A stretch of 64,000 bases of DNA from Alphaproteobacteria bacterium (GTDB lineage: Bacteria > Pseudomonadota > Alphaproteobacteria > UBA8366 > Aestuariispiraceae): contig JANSXE010000009.1 in assembly GCA_024743195.1 (NCBI GenBank), positions 62,001-126,000 on the forward strand, given 5' to 3'. This document shows positions 50,828 to 59,648 of this stretch, in pieces; within the stretch, counting starts at the first letter, position 1; each line of letters starts with the position of its first letter. The notes below the pieces were generated by a model that worked only from the letters and a program-made list of their open reading frames with translations, was not told the origin of the DNA and searched no databases. Made by a program: the position numbers and the translations under genes.

Positions 50828-51475
50828 TCAGCCTTGCTGGCGACGCTCGGCCAGGGCGGCGTTCTGCTTGCGCAGCGCGTCGATCAGCGCATCGACGCCC
50901 CCATTGGCGCGCATGAAGCCGACATATTCGTCGCGCTGCGTGACCATCATGGAAATGCCTTCGACGACGATGTCGATGATCTTCAACTCCCCGTCCTTGC
51001 GGTGAACGCGCCACGCGACCCGAACCGGGGGGGCGTCGCCGAGCTGCTCAAGTTCGGTTTCCACGATGGTGCTGTCGCGGCCGCCTTCGCGGGTCCGCAG
51101 GAGATGGAGCTCCTCGCCCGTATAGTTGCGGAACCGCCAGGCGTAGTTCTGGACGATGTTCTCCTCGAGCAGTTCGAGGAACGTCCCCATTTGCTCCGCG
51201 TCCGTCTGCCGGCGGTAGACGCCCAGCACGTAGCCGCCGACGAATTCCAGGTCGAGGCCGGTGTTCAGCAGGGTGCGGAAGCGCTCCTGCCGTTCCTCCT
51301 GTGGAATCTCCCGGTCGGTGAGCGCCGTCACGGCGCGCTCGCCGAGATCGAGGATGAAGGCCCCGGCCTCCGCGTCCTGCGCGAAAGCCGTCCCCGTTCC
51401 GGAAGCGCCCGGGGCGCTCGCCATGCAGATCGCCGCGATCGCGGCCAGAGTGAACCCTCGGAGCGTACGCAGCAT
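50828..51475 (-). CDS. mlaC: Phospholipid-binding protein MlaC
   Basis: The periplasmic shuttle of the Mla system that carries phospholipid between the outer-membrane MlaA complex and the inner-membrane MlaFEDB transporter. The 215-residue precursor has a Sec signal peptide (LRGFTLAAIAAICMASA, cleavage near AFA-QD) and the Tol_Tol/Ttg2 fold with NTGLDLEFVGGYVLG and KIIDIVVEGISMMVTQRDEY. GGAGG lies upstream of the ATG. It follows mlaA by 20 bp. The mlaFED genes are not in the window. Confidence 0.92.
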   Translation of the reverse strand: MLRTLRGFTLAAIAAICMASAPGASGTGTAFAQDAEAGAFILDLGERAVTALTDREIPQEERQERFRTLLNTGLDLEFVGGYVLGVYRRQTDAEQMGTFLELLEENIVQNYAWRFRNYTGEELHLLRTREGGRDSTIVETELEQLGDAPPVRVAWRVHRKDGELKIIDIVVEGISMMVTQRDEYVGFMRANGGVDALIDALRKQNAALAERRQQG

Positions 51476-51495
51476 GCCGACGCCTCCGTTGCGCG

Positions 51496-52383
51496 TTATT
51501 CGGCCGGGACGGCCTGGCTGGCGACCAGTTCGTCGTCGGTCGCGTAAAACTCGTAATCCAGCTCGTCGAGGCTCATGGACGGCACCGGCGACGTCTCGTC
51601 AGACCCGGGGTCCCGGTTCTCGATCAGGCTTTGGCGGGTCTGGCGGTAGAGGCTGCGGACGGTCGCGTAGAAGTCCAGAGAGGTCTCTTCCAGATCCTGC
51701 AGTTGCCTGTAGTTGCGCGAGCGCATGTCCACCGCCTCGGTCACGCCGAGGATGATCGCGTTGTTCTCGATCACCCAGCGCTCCGAATTGTCCGCCCAGT
51801 AGGTGAGCGGGTTCAGATAGCGATCGGCGACGAAACCGCCCGCATCGCGCAGATTGGAGGGACCGAGGAAAGGCAGCATCAGATACGGGCCGTCGCCGAC
51901 GCCCCAGACCGCGAGGGTCTGACCGAAATCCTCGGGATGGTACGGATGTCCGGCTTCGCCGGCCGGGTCGAAGAAACCGATCCCGGCGACGGTGTTGAAG
52001 ATGAAGCGGCCCATCGTGGTTCCGGCGCGCTCCATCTCGCCCTGCATCAGATCGTTGGCGAGGATGACCGGCGTCTTCAGATGGCGCAGGAAGTTGCGCA
52101 CGCCGTCGCGCACCAAGTCAGGCAGGACGAGTTCGTACACCTGAGCGACCGGACGCAGGATCGTCTTGTCGACGAACAGGTTGAATTCGAAGATCGCCCG
52201 GTTCACGGGCTCGATCGGATCGTTGGTTTCCTGGAAGGCTGCGCGCGCTTCCGGGTCGTCCGGCGGCGTGGCGCATCCGGCGAGGCCGAGCACGAGCACA
52301 GCGGCCGCCATGGGCCTCAGGAGCCTGCGCGCCCTGTTCCGCACCCTGCCGACTTCCTCGAAAAATGCCCGATTACCCGTCAC
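51496..52383 (-). CDS. mlaA: Outer-membrane phospholipid-transport lipoprotein MlaA (VacJ)
   Basis: A 295-residue lipoprotein with LGLAGC as the lipobox; the mature protein begins CATPPDDPEARAAFQ and has the MlaA motifs NDPIEPVNRAIFEFN, FGQTLAVWGVGDGPYLMLPFLGPSN and RD. MlaA removes mislocalised phospholipid from the outer leaflet. The start is uncertain: GTG 52383 has GGAG six bases before it and gives a 25-residue pre-hydrophobic region; ATG 52311 has a weaker site and gives a shorter signal peptide. It leads an mlaA-mlaC operon. Confidence 0.92.
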   Translation of the reverse strand: MTGNRAFFEEVGRVRNRARRLLRPMAAAVLVLGLAGCATPPDDPEARAAFQETNDPIEPVNRAIFEFNLFVDKTILRPVAQVYELVLPDLVRDGVRNFLRHLKTPVILANDLMQGEMERAGTTMGRFIFNTVAGIGFFDPAGEAGHPYHPEDFGQTLAVWGVGDGPYLMLPFLGPSNLRDAGGFVADRYLNPLTYWADNSERWVIENNAIILGVTEAVDMRSRNYRQLQDLEETSLDFYATVRSLYRQTRQSLIENRDPGSDETSPVPSMSLDELDYEFYATDDELVASQAVPAE

Positions 52384-52807
52384 GTTCGGCTCCACAGCGC
52401 CCGTATCATCATACCTAGTCCCCACCGCACTGTCGTCAAACCCGACAACCAACCGCACACGCTTTACGCCGGACCGGTGCGACGAGGCAAGCCCGCGCTT
52501 CGATCCGAAGCGCCGATCGCATCGAGGATGCCTTACAGCGCCTAATGGCCGGTTAACGGAGGCGTCCGATTCGCGCACGCCCTTCGAGTGGCGAGCGGAC
52601 GCACCATCCCTGCATGCGGTCTGGGTACCATAGGGTCGATGGACTCGTCATCGGCTGGCGCTTGGGGGGGCGGCGATCGCGCGGCGACTGTTGCATTTAT
52701 GCCGCTATGCGTCGGGTGCGCGACGCAAGGCGCAGCCCGGCGAATCGGATAAGAGCCGACCAGACGCCGTCTGAGACGTCACCTGAGACAAGGAGGAAGA
52801 CGCGCCC
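52384..52807. other. mlaA-thioesterase divergent spacer
   Basis: A 424-bp gap between divergent genes. It holds promoters for both directions in all likelihood, but I cannot place convincing -10/-35 pairs. A strong ribosome-binding site (AAGGAGG) directly precedes the thioesterase. No repeats or small genes were found. Confidence 0.45.
52390..52393 (-). promoter_or_regulatory. Shine-Dalgarno favouring the mlaA GTG start
   Basis: GGAG on the minus strand, six bases before GTG 52383. The ATG at 52311 has only GAGG in a poorer context, so the GTG is favoured but not proven. Confidence 0.45.
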
Positions 52808-53299
52808 ATGACCGCCGCGCCGATCGACGAGGCTTTGGTGCAAGGCCACCGATCCACCGTGCAGGAGGCGTGGATCGACTATAACGGCCACATGAATGTG
52901 GCCTACTACGTGCTGGCTTTCGACCAGGCCACGGATTTCTTCACCGATCGCGTCGGGCTCGACGCGGCGTATCGCGAGAGTGCGAACGCCTCGTTTTTCG
53001 TGGTCGATATGAATGTCGGTTATCGCCGGGAGTTGGGGGCTGGCGCGCCGCTGTTGTTCACGACGCAACTCTTGGACTTCGATCGCAAGCGCATGCGCTT
53101 TTTCCACACCATGCTGCACGCGGAGGAGCGATTCGTCGCCGCGACGAACGAAATCCTGACCGTGCATGTGGACATGACCGCGCGGCGCAGTTCGCCGATG
53201 GCCGAGTCGGTGCTGCGCGCGCTCGAGGCGCTGAGCGCGCGCCAGAAGCACTTGCCGCCGCCTCCGGAGGCGGGACGGGTGCTCGGGATCCGCCGGTGA
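52808..53299 (+). CDS. Hotdog-fold acyl-CoA thioesterase
   Basis: A 163-residue 4HBT-type thioesterase; EAWIDYNGHMNVAYYVLAFDQATD carries the Asp/Asn-Gly-His-Met-Asn active-site motif. The family includes betainyl-CoA thioesterase, which acts in carnitine breakdown, and the resemblance to those members and the gamma-butyrobetaine dioxygenase in the same window make that a possibility. Other acyl-CoA substrates cannot be excluded. AAGGAGG precedes the ATG. Confidence 0.85.
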   Translation: MTAAPIDEALVQGHRSTVQEAWIDYNGHMNVAYYVLAFDQATDFFTDRVGLDAAYRESANASFFVVDMNVGYRRELGAGAPLLFTTQLLDFDRKRMRFFHTMLHAEERFVAATNEILTVHVDMTARRSSPMAESVLRALEALSARQKHLPPPPEAGRVLGIRR

Positions 53300-53408
53300 A
53301 GGCGGGACGAGGCAAACTGCTTGTGGGTCGCGAATGATTTGCTAGCATGCCCCGTGCCGGCGCGGGGGGCGCCGATCGGCTGCGTCGGGCGGACGCCCCG
53401 GTGCGCGG

Positions 53409-53478
53409 AGTGCGGCGGGCGATGTGCGGCCGGCGATGTGCGGCCGGCGATGTGCGGCGAGCCAACTGCGGCGGGCGA
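53409..53478. repeat. 14-bp tandem repeat (x5) upstream of the GGDEF gene
   Basis: Five contiguous degenerate copies of TGTGCGGCCGGCGA; the second and third are identical. The array ends 18 bp before the GTG start of the diguanylate cyclase, immediately before its GGGGGG ribosome-binding site. Confidence 0.88.
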
Positions 53479-53496
53479 CTGGGGTAGGGGGGTATC

Positions 53497-54546
53497 GTGG
53501 AATTCGGCGACGGGCTCGACCAGGCGAACGTCTTTGCGCGACGGGCGCTGGAGTTGATGCAGGCCCACGCGGTGCCGCCGACGCCCAAGAACTTCACCAT
53601 CTGGTACGCTTACGCCGGGGAGAAGTTCCCCGACCTGCGCAAGGCCGTCGATGAGGCGATCGAGCGCAACGACGGCTTTACGCCGGCCGTGAACGCCGCA
53701 CTGTTCGAGCGGTTCTTCAGCGACTCCGACGAAGGCCTGGCGGTTCAGGAAACCGGGCGGCGCATCGAGGATCGGTTGAGCGGACTGCTCAAGATGCTGG
53801 GCGTGGCCTCCGAGGAGGTCGACGGTTTCGAAGCGTCGCTGAAGAACGGGCTGGGCGCGATGGCTGGGTCGGACGGCCTCAACGGCATCAAGGCGGCGGT
53901 TCAGCAGCTCGTTCTCGAAACCCAGAAGATGCAGAGCTCCAACCGGGTCCTGCAGGAGCAGCTTGAGACCTCATCAAGCGAGATCGCCTCGCTGCGGCAG
54001 AATCTCGAAGAGGTTCAGCGCGAGGCGATGACGGATGCGCTGACCGGGATCGCGAACCGCAAGATGTTCGACGCCGTGCTGCGCCGCGCCGCGCTGGAAG
54101 CCGATGAGACCGGACAGCCGCTGTGTCTCGCCTTGACCGACATCGACCACTTCAAGCAGTTCAACGACACCTACGGCCACCAGACCGGCGATCAGGTGCT
54201 CAAGCTCGTCGCCCGGATCATGCAGGACAATGTGAAGGGGCGCGATCTGGCGGCGCGCTACGGCGGCGAGGAATTCGGCGTGATCCTGCCGCAGACGGAT
54301 ATCGGAGACGCGGAGACCGTCTGCGAGCAGATCCGCACCTCGGTCGCCGGCAAGCGCATCCGCAGTCGCCAGACCGGAGAGGAGATGGGCGCGATCACCC
54401 TATCCCTCGGAATCGCGCAGTTCCGCCAGGGGGAGCCGCTGTCGGAACTGATCCACCGCGCCGACGAGTGCCTGTATCACGCCAAACGCAGCGGGCGAAA
54501 CGTGACGATTGCGGAAGCGGCGCTGGATGCGGTCGCCGCCGACTGA
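53497..54546 (+). CDS. Diguanylate cyclase (GGDEF)
   Basis: A 349-residue soluble protein expected to make cyclic di-GMP. The C-terminal catalytic domain (about 180-340) has DALTGIANRKMFD, the metal site DIDHFKQFND and an intact GGEEF at 256-260; no RxxD I-site is obvious at the usual place five residues before. The N-terminal 170 residues are helical with a coiled coil (LVLETQKMQSSNRVLQEQL) and no PAS or membrane segment. The start is a GTG with AGGGGGG upstream. Unlike the GGDEF-like protein at 48.9 kb, it should be active. Confidence 0.9.
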   Translation: MEFGDGLDQANVFARRALELMQAHAVPPTPKNFTIWYAYAGEKFPDLRKAVDEAIERNDGFTPAVNAALFERFFSDSDEGLAVQETGRRIEDRLSGLLKMLGVASEEVDGFEASLKNGLGAMAGSDGLNGIKAAVQQLVLETQKMQSSNRVLQEQLETSSSEIASLRQNLEEVQREAMTDALTGIANRKMFDAVLRRAALEADETGQPLCLALTDIDHFKQFNDTYGHQTGDQVLKLVARIMQDNVKGRDLAARYGGEEFGVILPQTDIGDAETVCEQIRTSVAGKRIRSRQTGEEMGAITLSLGIAQFRQGEPLSELIHRADECLYHAKRSGRNVTIAEAALDAVAAD

Positions 54547-54669
54547 GTGCGGCGCCGGAAAGCGCGCGCGGTCCTTGGCGGACGCTCGGGTCCGGGCTAT
54601 TCTGTTCTTAACCTGTTGAGTTTCCGGAGGTTTCGGTCGCGGCGACCGACCAGTGCTTCGCCTGCGCCC

Positions 54670-54676
54670 GGGGAGA
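54670..54676 (+). promoter_or_regulatory. Shine-Dalgarno favouring GTG 54683
   Basis: GGGGAGA lies six bases before GTG 54683. The upstream GTG at 54653 has its nearest purine block (GGAGG at 54626-54630) more than 20 bases away. Confidence 0.5.
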
Positions 54677-54682
54677 GACCAC

Positions 54683-56449
54683 GTGGCGGCGCTATCGCCT
54701 CGCGACCTGACCGAACAGCTCCGCCAGTTGGTCCGCAACAAGCAGATCATCCTGTCCGCGCTCGCCGTTGCGGTGGGCGCGTTGGGGGGCGGCGCAGCGA
54801 TCGCCTTCCGCGAGGCGATCGAGGCCGTCCAACTGCTGCTCTACGGCTTCGACGGGGAGCGGTTCCACTCCATGGTGCGGGATCACCCCTGGTGGTGGAT
54901 CCTGCTGGCGCCGGCGGCGGGCGGGTTGCTGGTCGGACTGATCCTGCGCTTCTTCTCGCCCGAGCGGCGACCGCTCGGCGTCGCGGACGTGATCGAGGCG
55001 AGCGCGCTGTATGGCGGGCGGATGAGCCTCAACCAGGGTCTGCGCGGATTCCTGATCTCTGCGATCACCATCGGCTCCGGCGGCTCGTCCGGCCGCGAGG
55101 GGCCCGTCGTCCATTTCGCGGCCGCCCTCGCCGCGCGCGTCGCGCGACTGCTGAAGCTCGACCGCTCGCTCGGCCAGACGCTGCTCGGCTGCGGGGTGGC
55201 GGCCGGCGTGGCGGCCAGCTTCAACGCGCCGATCGCGGGGGTCTTTTTCGCGCTCGAGGTGGTGACCGGCAATTACGCGCTCGGCGCCTTCGCCCCGGTG
55301 GTGATCGCCTCGGTGACCGGGACCATCGTCAGCCGCGCCTATTTCGGCGACTACCCCGCCTTCGTGCTGCCGCCGCACGCGATCGAGAGCTTCTGGGAGT
55401 TTCCGGCCTTCGCCATGTTGGGCGGCGTCAGCGCCGTGGTGGCGATGGCCTTCGTCTGGTCGATCGATATGGTGCAGCGAACCCATCAGCGCCTCGATCT
55501 GCCGATCTGGCTCAGGCCCTGTCTCGGCGGGCTGCTGGTCGGGGCGATCGGCGTCGCCTTCCCGCAGATCATGGGCGTCGGCTATGAGGCGACGGACGAG
55601 GCGCTGAAGGAAGATCTGGCGTTGCACATGCTGATCGTGCTGATCGTGCTGAAGACGGCGGCGACGGCGATCACGCTCGGCTCGGGGATGGGCGGGGGCG
55701 TCTTCTCGCCCTCGCTGTTCCTCGGCGCGATGCTGGGCGGGGCGTTTGGCGTGGTGGCGACGCAGTTCTTCCCGCACCTTTCCTCCGGGCACGGCGCCTA
55801 TACGCTGGTCGGCATGGGGGCCGTGGCCGGCGCCGTCCTGGGCGCGCCGATCTCGACCATCCTGATCGTGTTCGAGATGACGGGCGACTATGCGCTCACC
55901 ATCGCGGTGATGATCGCCACCGTGATCGCCTCCCAGATCATGCAGCAGGTTTTCGGGAACAGTTTCTTCGGCTGGCAGCTCGCCGGACGCGGCGTCAATC
56001 TGGCCGGCGGGCGGGAAAGCCGGGTGCTGCGCCAGACCCGCGTGCGCAGCGTGATGAAACAGGACTATGTCACCGTCCAGCCCTCGGCCCCGCTTCCGGA
56101 CCTGCGCCAGAAGCTGCAGCTCACCACCTATGCGGAGGTGTTCGTGGTCGACGAGGAGGGAATCCTGGTCGGCACGGTGACGCTGCTCGACCTGGCCGAC
56201 GACGCCTTCGACCGCAGCCACGACCATGAGGTCCGCGCGATCGACGTCTGTCGCCGCAATCCGCCGACGGCGGAGGAGGACGACGATCTCGAAGAGGCGA
56301 TCTCCTTCATCGAGAGCTGCGGCGAGGAACATGTCGCGGTCGTGGATTCTTCCGATGGCGGAAAGCTGGTCGGCGTCCTGCACGAGCGCGACGTTCTGGC
56401 CGCCTACCATCACGCGATATTGGAGACGCGAAAGGAGGAACGCATTTGA
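54683..56449 (+). CDS. ClC-family chloride transporter with CBS domains
   Basis: A 588-residue membrane protein with about ten or more helices over residues 25-440. ClC motifs are present: GSGGSSGREGPVVH, which retains the gating glutamate of H+/Cl- exchangers, and GGGVFSPSLFLGAML, which lines the chloride path. Two CBS domains follow (about 450-588). The GTG at 54683 is taken as start. Its last codons contain the ribosome-binding site of the next gene and the stop overlaps that gene's TTG. Confidence 0.9.
   Translation: MAALSPRDLTEQLRQLVRNKQIILSALAVAVGALGGGAAIAFREAIEAVQLLLYGFDGERFHSMVRDHPWWWILLAPAAGGLLVGLILRFFSPERRPLGVADVIEASALYGGRMSLNQGLRGFLISAITIGSGGSSGREGPVVHFAAALAARVARLLKLDRSLGQTLLGCGVAAGVAASFNAPIAGVFFALEVVTGNYALGAFAPVVIASVTGTIVSRAYFGDYPAFVLPPHAIESFWEFPAFAMLGGVSAVVAMAFVWSIDMVQRTHQRLDLPIWLRPCLGGLLVGAIGVAFPQIMGVGYEATDEALKEDLALHMLIVLIVLKTAATAITLGSGMGGGVFSPSLFLGAMLGGAFGVVATQFFPHLSSGHGAYTLVGMGAVAGAVLGAPISTILIVFEMTGDYALTIAVMIATVIASQIMQQVFGNSFFGWQLAGRGVNLAGGRESRVLRQTRVRSVMKQDYVTVQPSAPLPDLRQKLQLTTYAEVFVVDEEGILVGTVTLLDLADDAFDRSHDHEVRAIDVCRRNPPTAEEDDDLEEAISFIESCGEEHVAVVDSSDGGKLVGVLHERDVLAAYHHAILETRKEERI
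56431..56440 (+). promoter_or_regulatory. Strong Shine-Dalgarno for the TTG-started PAS gene
   Basis: AAAGGAGGAA within the last codons of the ClC gene, seven bases from the TTG at 56446. A near-perfect site at the ideal distance supports this rare start. Confidence 0.75.
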
Positions 56450-57009
56450 CGCAGCCCGCCGCCGCGCTAAGGTGCGCTCTTGTTGGGGGCGTCGGACACA
56501 GGGGGCGCGCAGTGCGGAGCGACGGGGATCGCATCCTGCTGGACGAGCCGGAGATGGACGATCTCCGCGCCATGTACAGCTATTGGCGGGCGAAGCGGCG
56601 CGGCGACCTCCTGCCGGGGCGTCGGGATATCGATCCGTTGGATTTCCCGCGCCATATGCCCCGGGTCGCCCTGATCGACGTGCTGCGCGACGAATCGCCC
56701 GTGCATTTCCGCTATCGCCTCGCCGGCACCGAAATCGGCAACCGCGCCGGGCGCGACCCTACCGGCAAGCGCTTCGACGAGCTCTATCGCGGCCCCTATC
56801 TGGAACAGGCGCTCGAAACCTATTGGGCCATCCTGAAGGCGGGAGAGCCCCATTTCTCGCGGCGCGCGTTCCCTCTGATCGAGGGTCGCGAGTACCTCCA
56901 ATACGCGCGCCTGATCCTGCCCTTGGCGGGGGACGGGCGGGCCATCGACATGTTGTTGCTCGTCACCGCCTATCTTGAGCGGGTGGAGGTCGACGCGCCC
57001 AGCGTCTGA
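56446..57009 (+). CDS. PAS_5-type domain protein
   Basis: A 187-residue protein matching the alphaproteobacterial PAS_5 (PF07310) family: MYSYWRAKRRGDLLPGRRDIDPLDFPRHMPRVALIDVL at 45-82 and FRYRLAGTEIGNRAGRDPTGKRF. The fold should bind a small ligand or heme; there is no output domain. The start is TTG 56446, overlapping the ClC stop (TTGA) and served by AAAGGAGGAA; a GTG at 56512 is the alternative. Expression is therefore tied to the transporter. Confidence 0.82.
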   Translation: MTQPAAALRCALVGGVGHRGRAVRSDGDRILLDEPEMDDLRAMYSYWRAKRRGDLLPGRRDIDPLDFPRHMPRVALIDVLRDESPVHFRYRLAGTEIGNRAGRDPTGKRFDELYRGPYLEQALETYWAILKAGEPHFSRRAFPLIEGREYLQYARLILPLAGDGRAIDMLLLVTAYLERVEVDAPSV

Positions 57010-57143
57010 AGCGGGCGCGCGGATCGGCCGATTCGCCGCCGCGCGCGGAACGCCCGCGACCGACGCTCGGCGCAACAGGCCGCGGGCGCGGGTTTTCGCG
57101 GCCGGCTGGTTTGATCGGGCCGCGCCCTATAGTCTCTGACGCC

Positions 57144-59570
57144 ATGTCCGATCCGCTCGACTATGACGATGAGGGCTGGGGTCTCGCGCCCACTGGCCCG
57201 GCGCCGGCCTATCCCGGGCCGGGCGCCGCGGGCGCCGCCGCGCCCCCGCCCTGGCTCGACCGCCTCAACGACGCCCAGCGCGAGGCGGTGATGGCCGTCG
57301 ACGGCCCCGTGCTGGTCCTGGCCGGCGCGGGCACCGGCAAGACCCGCGTGCTGACGACGCGCCTTGCCCAGATCCTGCACGAGGGGCGGGCGCGGCCCTA
57401 TCAGATCCTGTGCGTCACCTTCACCAACAAGGCCGCGCGCGAGATGCGCGAGCGCGTCGCCGACCTGATCGGTCCGGCGACGGAGGGGATGTGGCTCGGC
57501 ACCTTCCACGCCCTGGCGACGCGCATCCTGCGCCGCCATGCGGAACTGGTCGGGCTGAAGAGCAATTTCACCATCCTCGATACGGATGATCAGATCCGTC
57601 TCCTGAAGCAGATCCTGGAGGCCGAGCGCATCGACGAGAAGCGCTGGCCCGCGCGCATGCTGATCCACGTGATCCAGCGCTGGAAGGACAAGGGGCTGAA
57701 GCCGGAGAAGGTGGAGGCCGGCGACGCCGGCGAGATCGCGAACGGCCGGGCGATCGCGATCTACCGCGCCTATCAGGAGCGGCTCGAGACGCTGAACGCC
57801 TGCGATTTCGGCGACCTGCTGCTGCACAATCTGACGCTCTTCACCGAGCATCCGGACGTGCTGGCCCAGTACCGAAATCTGTTCCGCTATATCCTGGTGG
57901 ACGAGTATCAGGACACCAACATCTCGCAATATCTCTGGCTGCGCCTGCTGGCCAAGAGCGACGATCCCGAGCGCGCTTCGAACATCTGCTGCGTCGGCGA
58001 CGACGATCAGTCCATCTATGGCTGGCGCGGCGCCGAGGTCGGCAACATCCTGCGCTTCGAAAAGGATTTCCCCGGCGCCCGCGTGATCCGCCTGGAGCGG
58101 AACTACCGCTCCACCCCGCACATTCTCGGCGCGGCCTCCGGGTTGATCGCGCACAATCAGGGTCGGCTTGGCAAGACGCTGTGGACCGACCATGAGGAAG
58201 ACGGCGCCAAGGTGCGCGTGCGCGGCGTCTGGGACGGGGAGGAGGAGGCCCGCCTCGTCGGCGAGGAGATTGAGGCGCTGCAGCTCAAGGGTTATCCGCT
58301 CGACGAGATCGCGGTCCTGGTGCGCGCCGGCTTCCAGACCCGCGAGTTCGAGGAGCGGCTCCTGACCCTCGGCGTGCCGTACCGCGTGGTCGGCGGCCCG
58401 CGCTTCTACGAGCGCGAGGAGATCCGCGACGCCATCGCCTATCTGCGCGTCGTCGCCCAGCCGGCCGACGACCTCGCTTTCGAGCGCATCGTGAACAAAC
58501 CCACCCGCGGCGTTGGCAAAACCACGCTGCAGAGTGTGCATCAGGCGGCGCGGCTGGAGCGTCTGCCGCTTTCCATCGCGGCGCGGCGTCTCGTCGAGAC
58601 CGACGAGCTGAAGCCGGCCGCGCGCCGGGCGCTGACCGCGATCCTGGACGATTTCGACCGCTGGCGTCGGCTGGCGGAAGGCGTCGACCATCTGGAGCTG
58701 ACCGAGACCGTCCTGGACGAGAGCGGCTACACCGCCATGTGGAAGGAGAGCAAGAAGCCCGAGGCGCCGGGCAAGCTCGACAATCTGAAAGAACTCCTCG
58801 TCGCGATGGAGGAGTATGACGACCTCGCCCAGTTCCTGGAGCATGTCAGCCTCGTGATGGACGCGGAGGAGCGCGGCGCCGGCCCGCAGGTCAGCCTGAT
58901 GACGCTGCATTCCGCGAAGGGGCTGGAGTTCGGGACCGTCTTCCTGCCCGGCTGGGAGGAGGGATTGTTCCCCCACCAGCGCGCGATGGACGAAAGCGGG
59001 CTCGCCGGGCTGGAGGAGGAGCGCCGGCTGGCCTATGTCGGGATCACCCGGGCGCGGGCGCGCTGCGAGATCAGCTTCGCCGCGAACCGCCGCGTCCACG
59101 GCTCCTGGCAGGCGGCGCTGCCGTCGCGCTTCATCGACGAACTGCCGAGCGATCATGTCGAGATCGAGGCCGACCGCGGCGTCTACGCCGGCTCCGGCGG
59201 CGGCGTGGCGGAGGAGCGCCAGGGCTTCATGTACGGCGGCGGCTACGGCGGGAGCTTCGGCGGCGGGCGGGGCGGTCTGCGGCCCGGCGTGCCCGAGCGC
59301 GACGGCGGCTTCAGCCAGGGCGGCGGACCCGGCTGGCGACGCCTGCAGGCGCGCGGCGGCGCCGGGCCGACGCGCCCGCCCGTGATCGACGCGCAGGCGG
59401 AATACATCGGCGGCGCCCAGGAGAGCGACTGGGGCGAAGGCGAGCGCTGCTTCCACCAGAAATTCGGCCCCGGCACCGTCATCAAGGTGGCCGGCGACCG
59501 GCTCACCATCGACTTCGACAAGGCCGGAACCAAGACCGTCGTCGCCGCCTTCGTGGAGCGGCCGGGCTAG
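57144..59570 (+). CDS. uvrD: UvrD/PcrA-type ATP-dependent DNA helicase
   Basis: An 808-residue superfamily-1A 3'-5' helicase. Q-motif LNDAQREAV, Walker A AGAGTGKTR (60-68), motif Ia TFTNKAAREM, motif II VDEYQDTN, motif III GDDDQSIYGWRGA, motif IV LERNYRST, motif V LMTLHSAKGLEF and motif VI YVGITRARA are all present. The N-terminal 35 residues are Pro/Ala/Gly-rich and the C-terminal tail has a Gly/Arg-rich stretch followed by a Tudor-like segment (FGPGTVIKVAGDRLTIDFD) that binds RNA polymerase in UvrD/PcrA. It acts in repair and in clearing stalled complexes. Confidence 0.95.
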   Translation: MSDPLDYDDEGWGLAPTGPAPAYPGPGAAGAAAPPPWLDRLNDAQREAVMAVDGPVLVLAGAGTGKTRVLTTRLAQILHEGRARPYQILCVTFTNKAAREMRERVADLIGPATEGMWLGTFHALATRILRRHAELVGLKSNFTILDTDDQIRLLKQILEAERIDEKRWPARMLIHVIQRWKDKGLKPEKVEAGDAGEIANGRAIAIYRAYQERLETLNACDFGDLLLHNLTLFTEHPDVLAQYRNLFRYILVDEYQDTNISQYLWLRLLAKSDDPERASNICCVGDDDQSIYGWRGAEVGNILRFEKDFPGARVIRLERNYRSTPHILGAASGLIAHNQGRLGKTLWTDHEEDGAKVRVRGVWDGEEEARLVGEEIEALQLKGYPLDEIAVLVRAGFQTREFEERLLTLGVPYRVVGGPRFYEREEIRDAIAYLRVVAQPADDLAFERIVNKPTRGVGKTTLQSVHQAARLERLPLSIAARRLVETDELKPAARRALTAILDDFDRWRRLAEGVDHLELTETVLDESGYTAMWKESKKPEAPGKLDNLKELLVAMEEYDDLAQFLEHVSLVMDAEERGAGPQVSLMTLHSAKGLEFGTVFLPGWEEGLFPHQRAMDESGLAGLEEERRLAYVGITRARARCEISFAANRRVHGSWQAALPSRFIDELPSDHVEIEADRGVYAGSGGGVAEERQGFMYGGGYGGSFGGGRGGLRPGVPERDGGFSQGGGPGWRRLQARGGAGPTRPPVIDAQAEYIGGAQESDWGEGERCFHQKFGPGTVIKVAGDRLTIDFDKAGTKTVVAAFVERPG

Positions 59571-59648
59571 AGCCTTCTTGCAGTCTCTCGCCGGATGAGG
59601 ACGGCCGTCTCGGCGGCCCGGCGGACGCCTTTGTGGGGAAGAGAGGGC

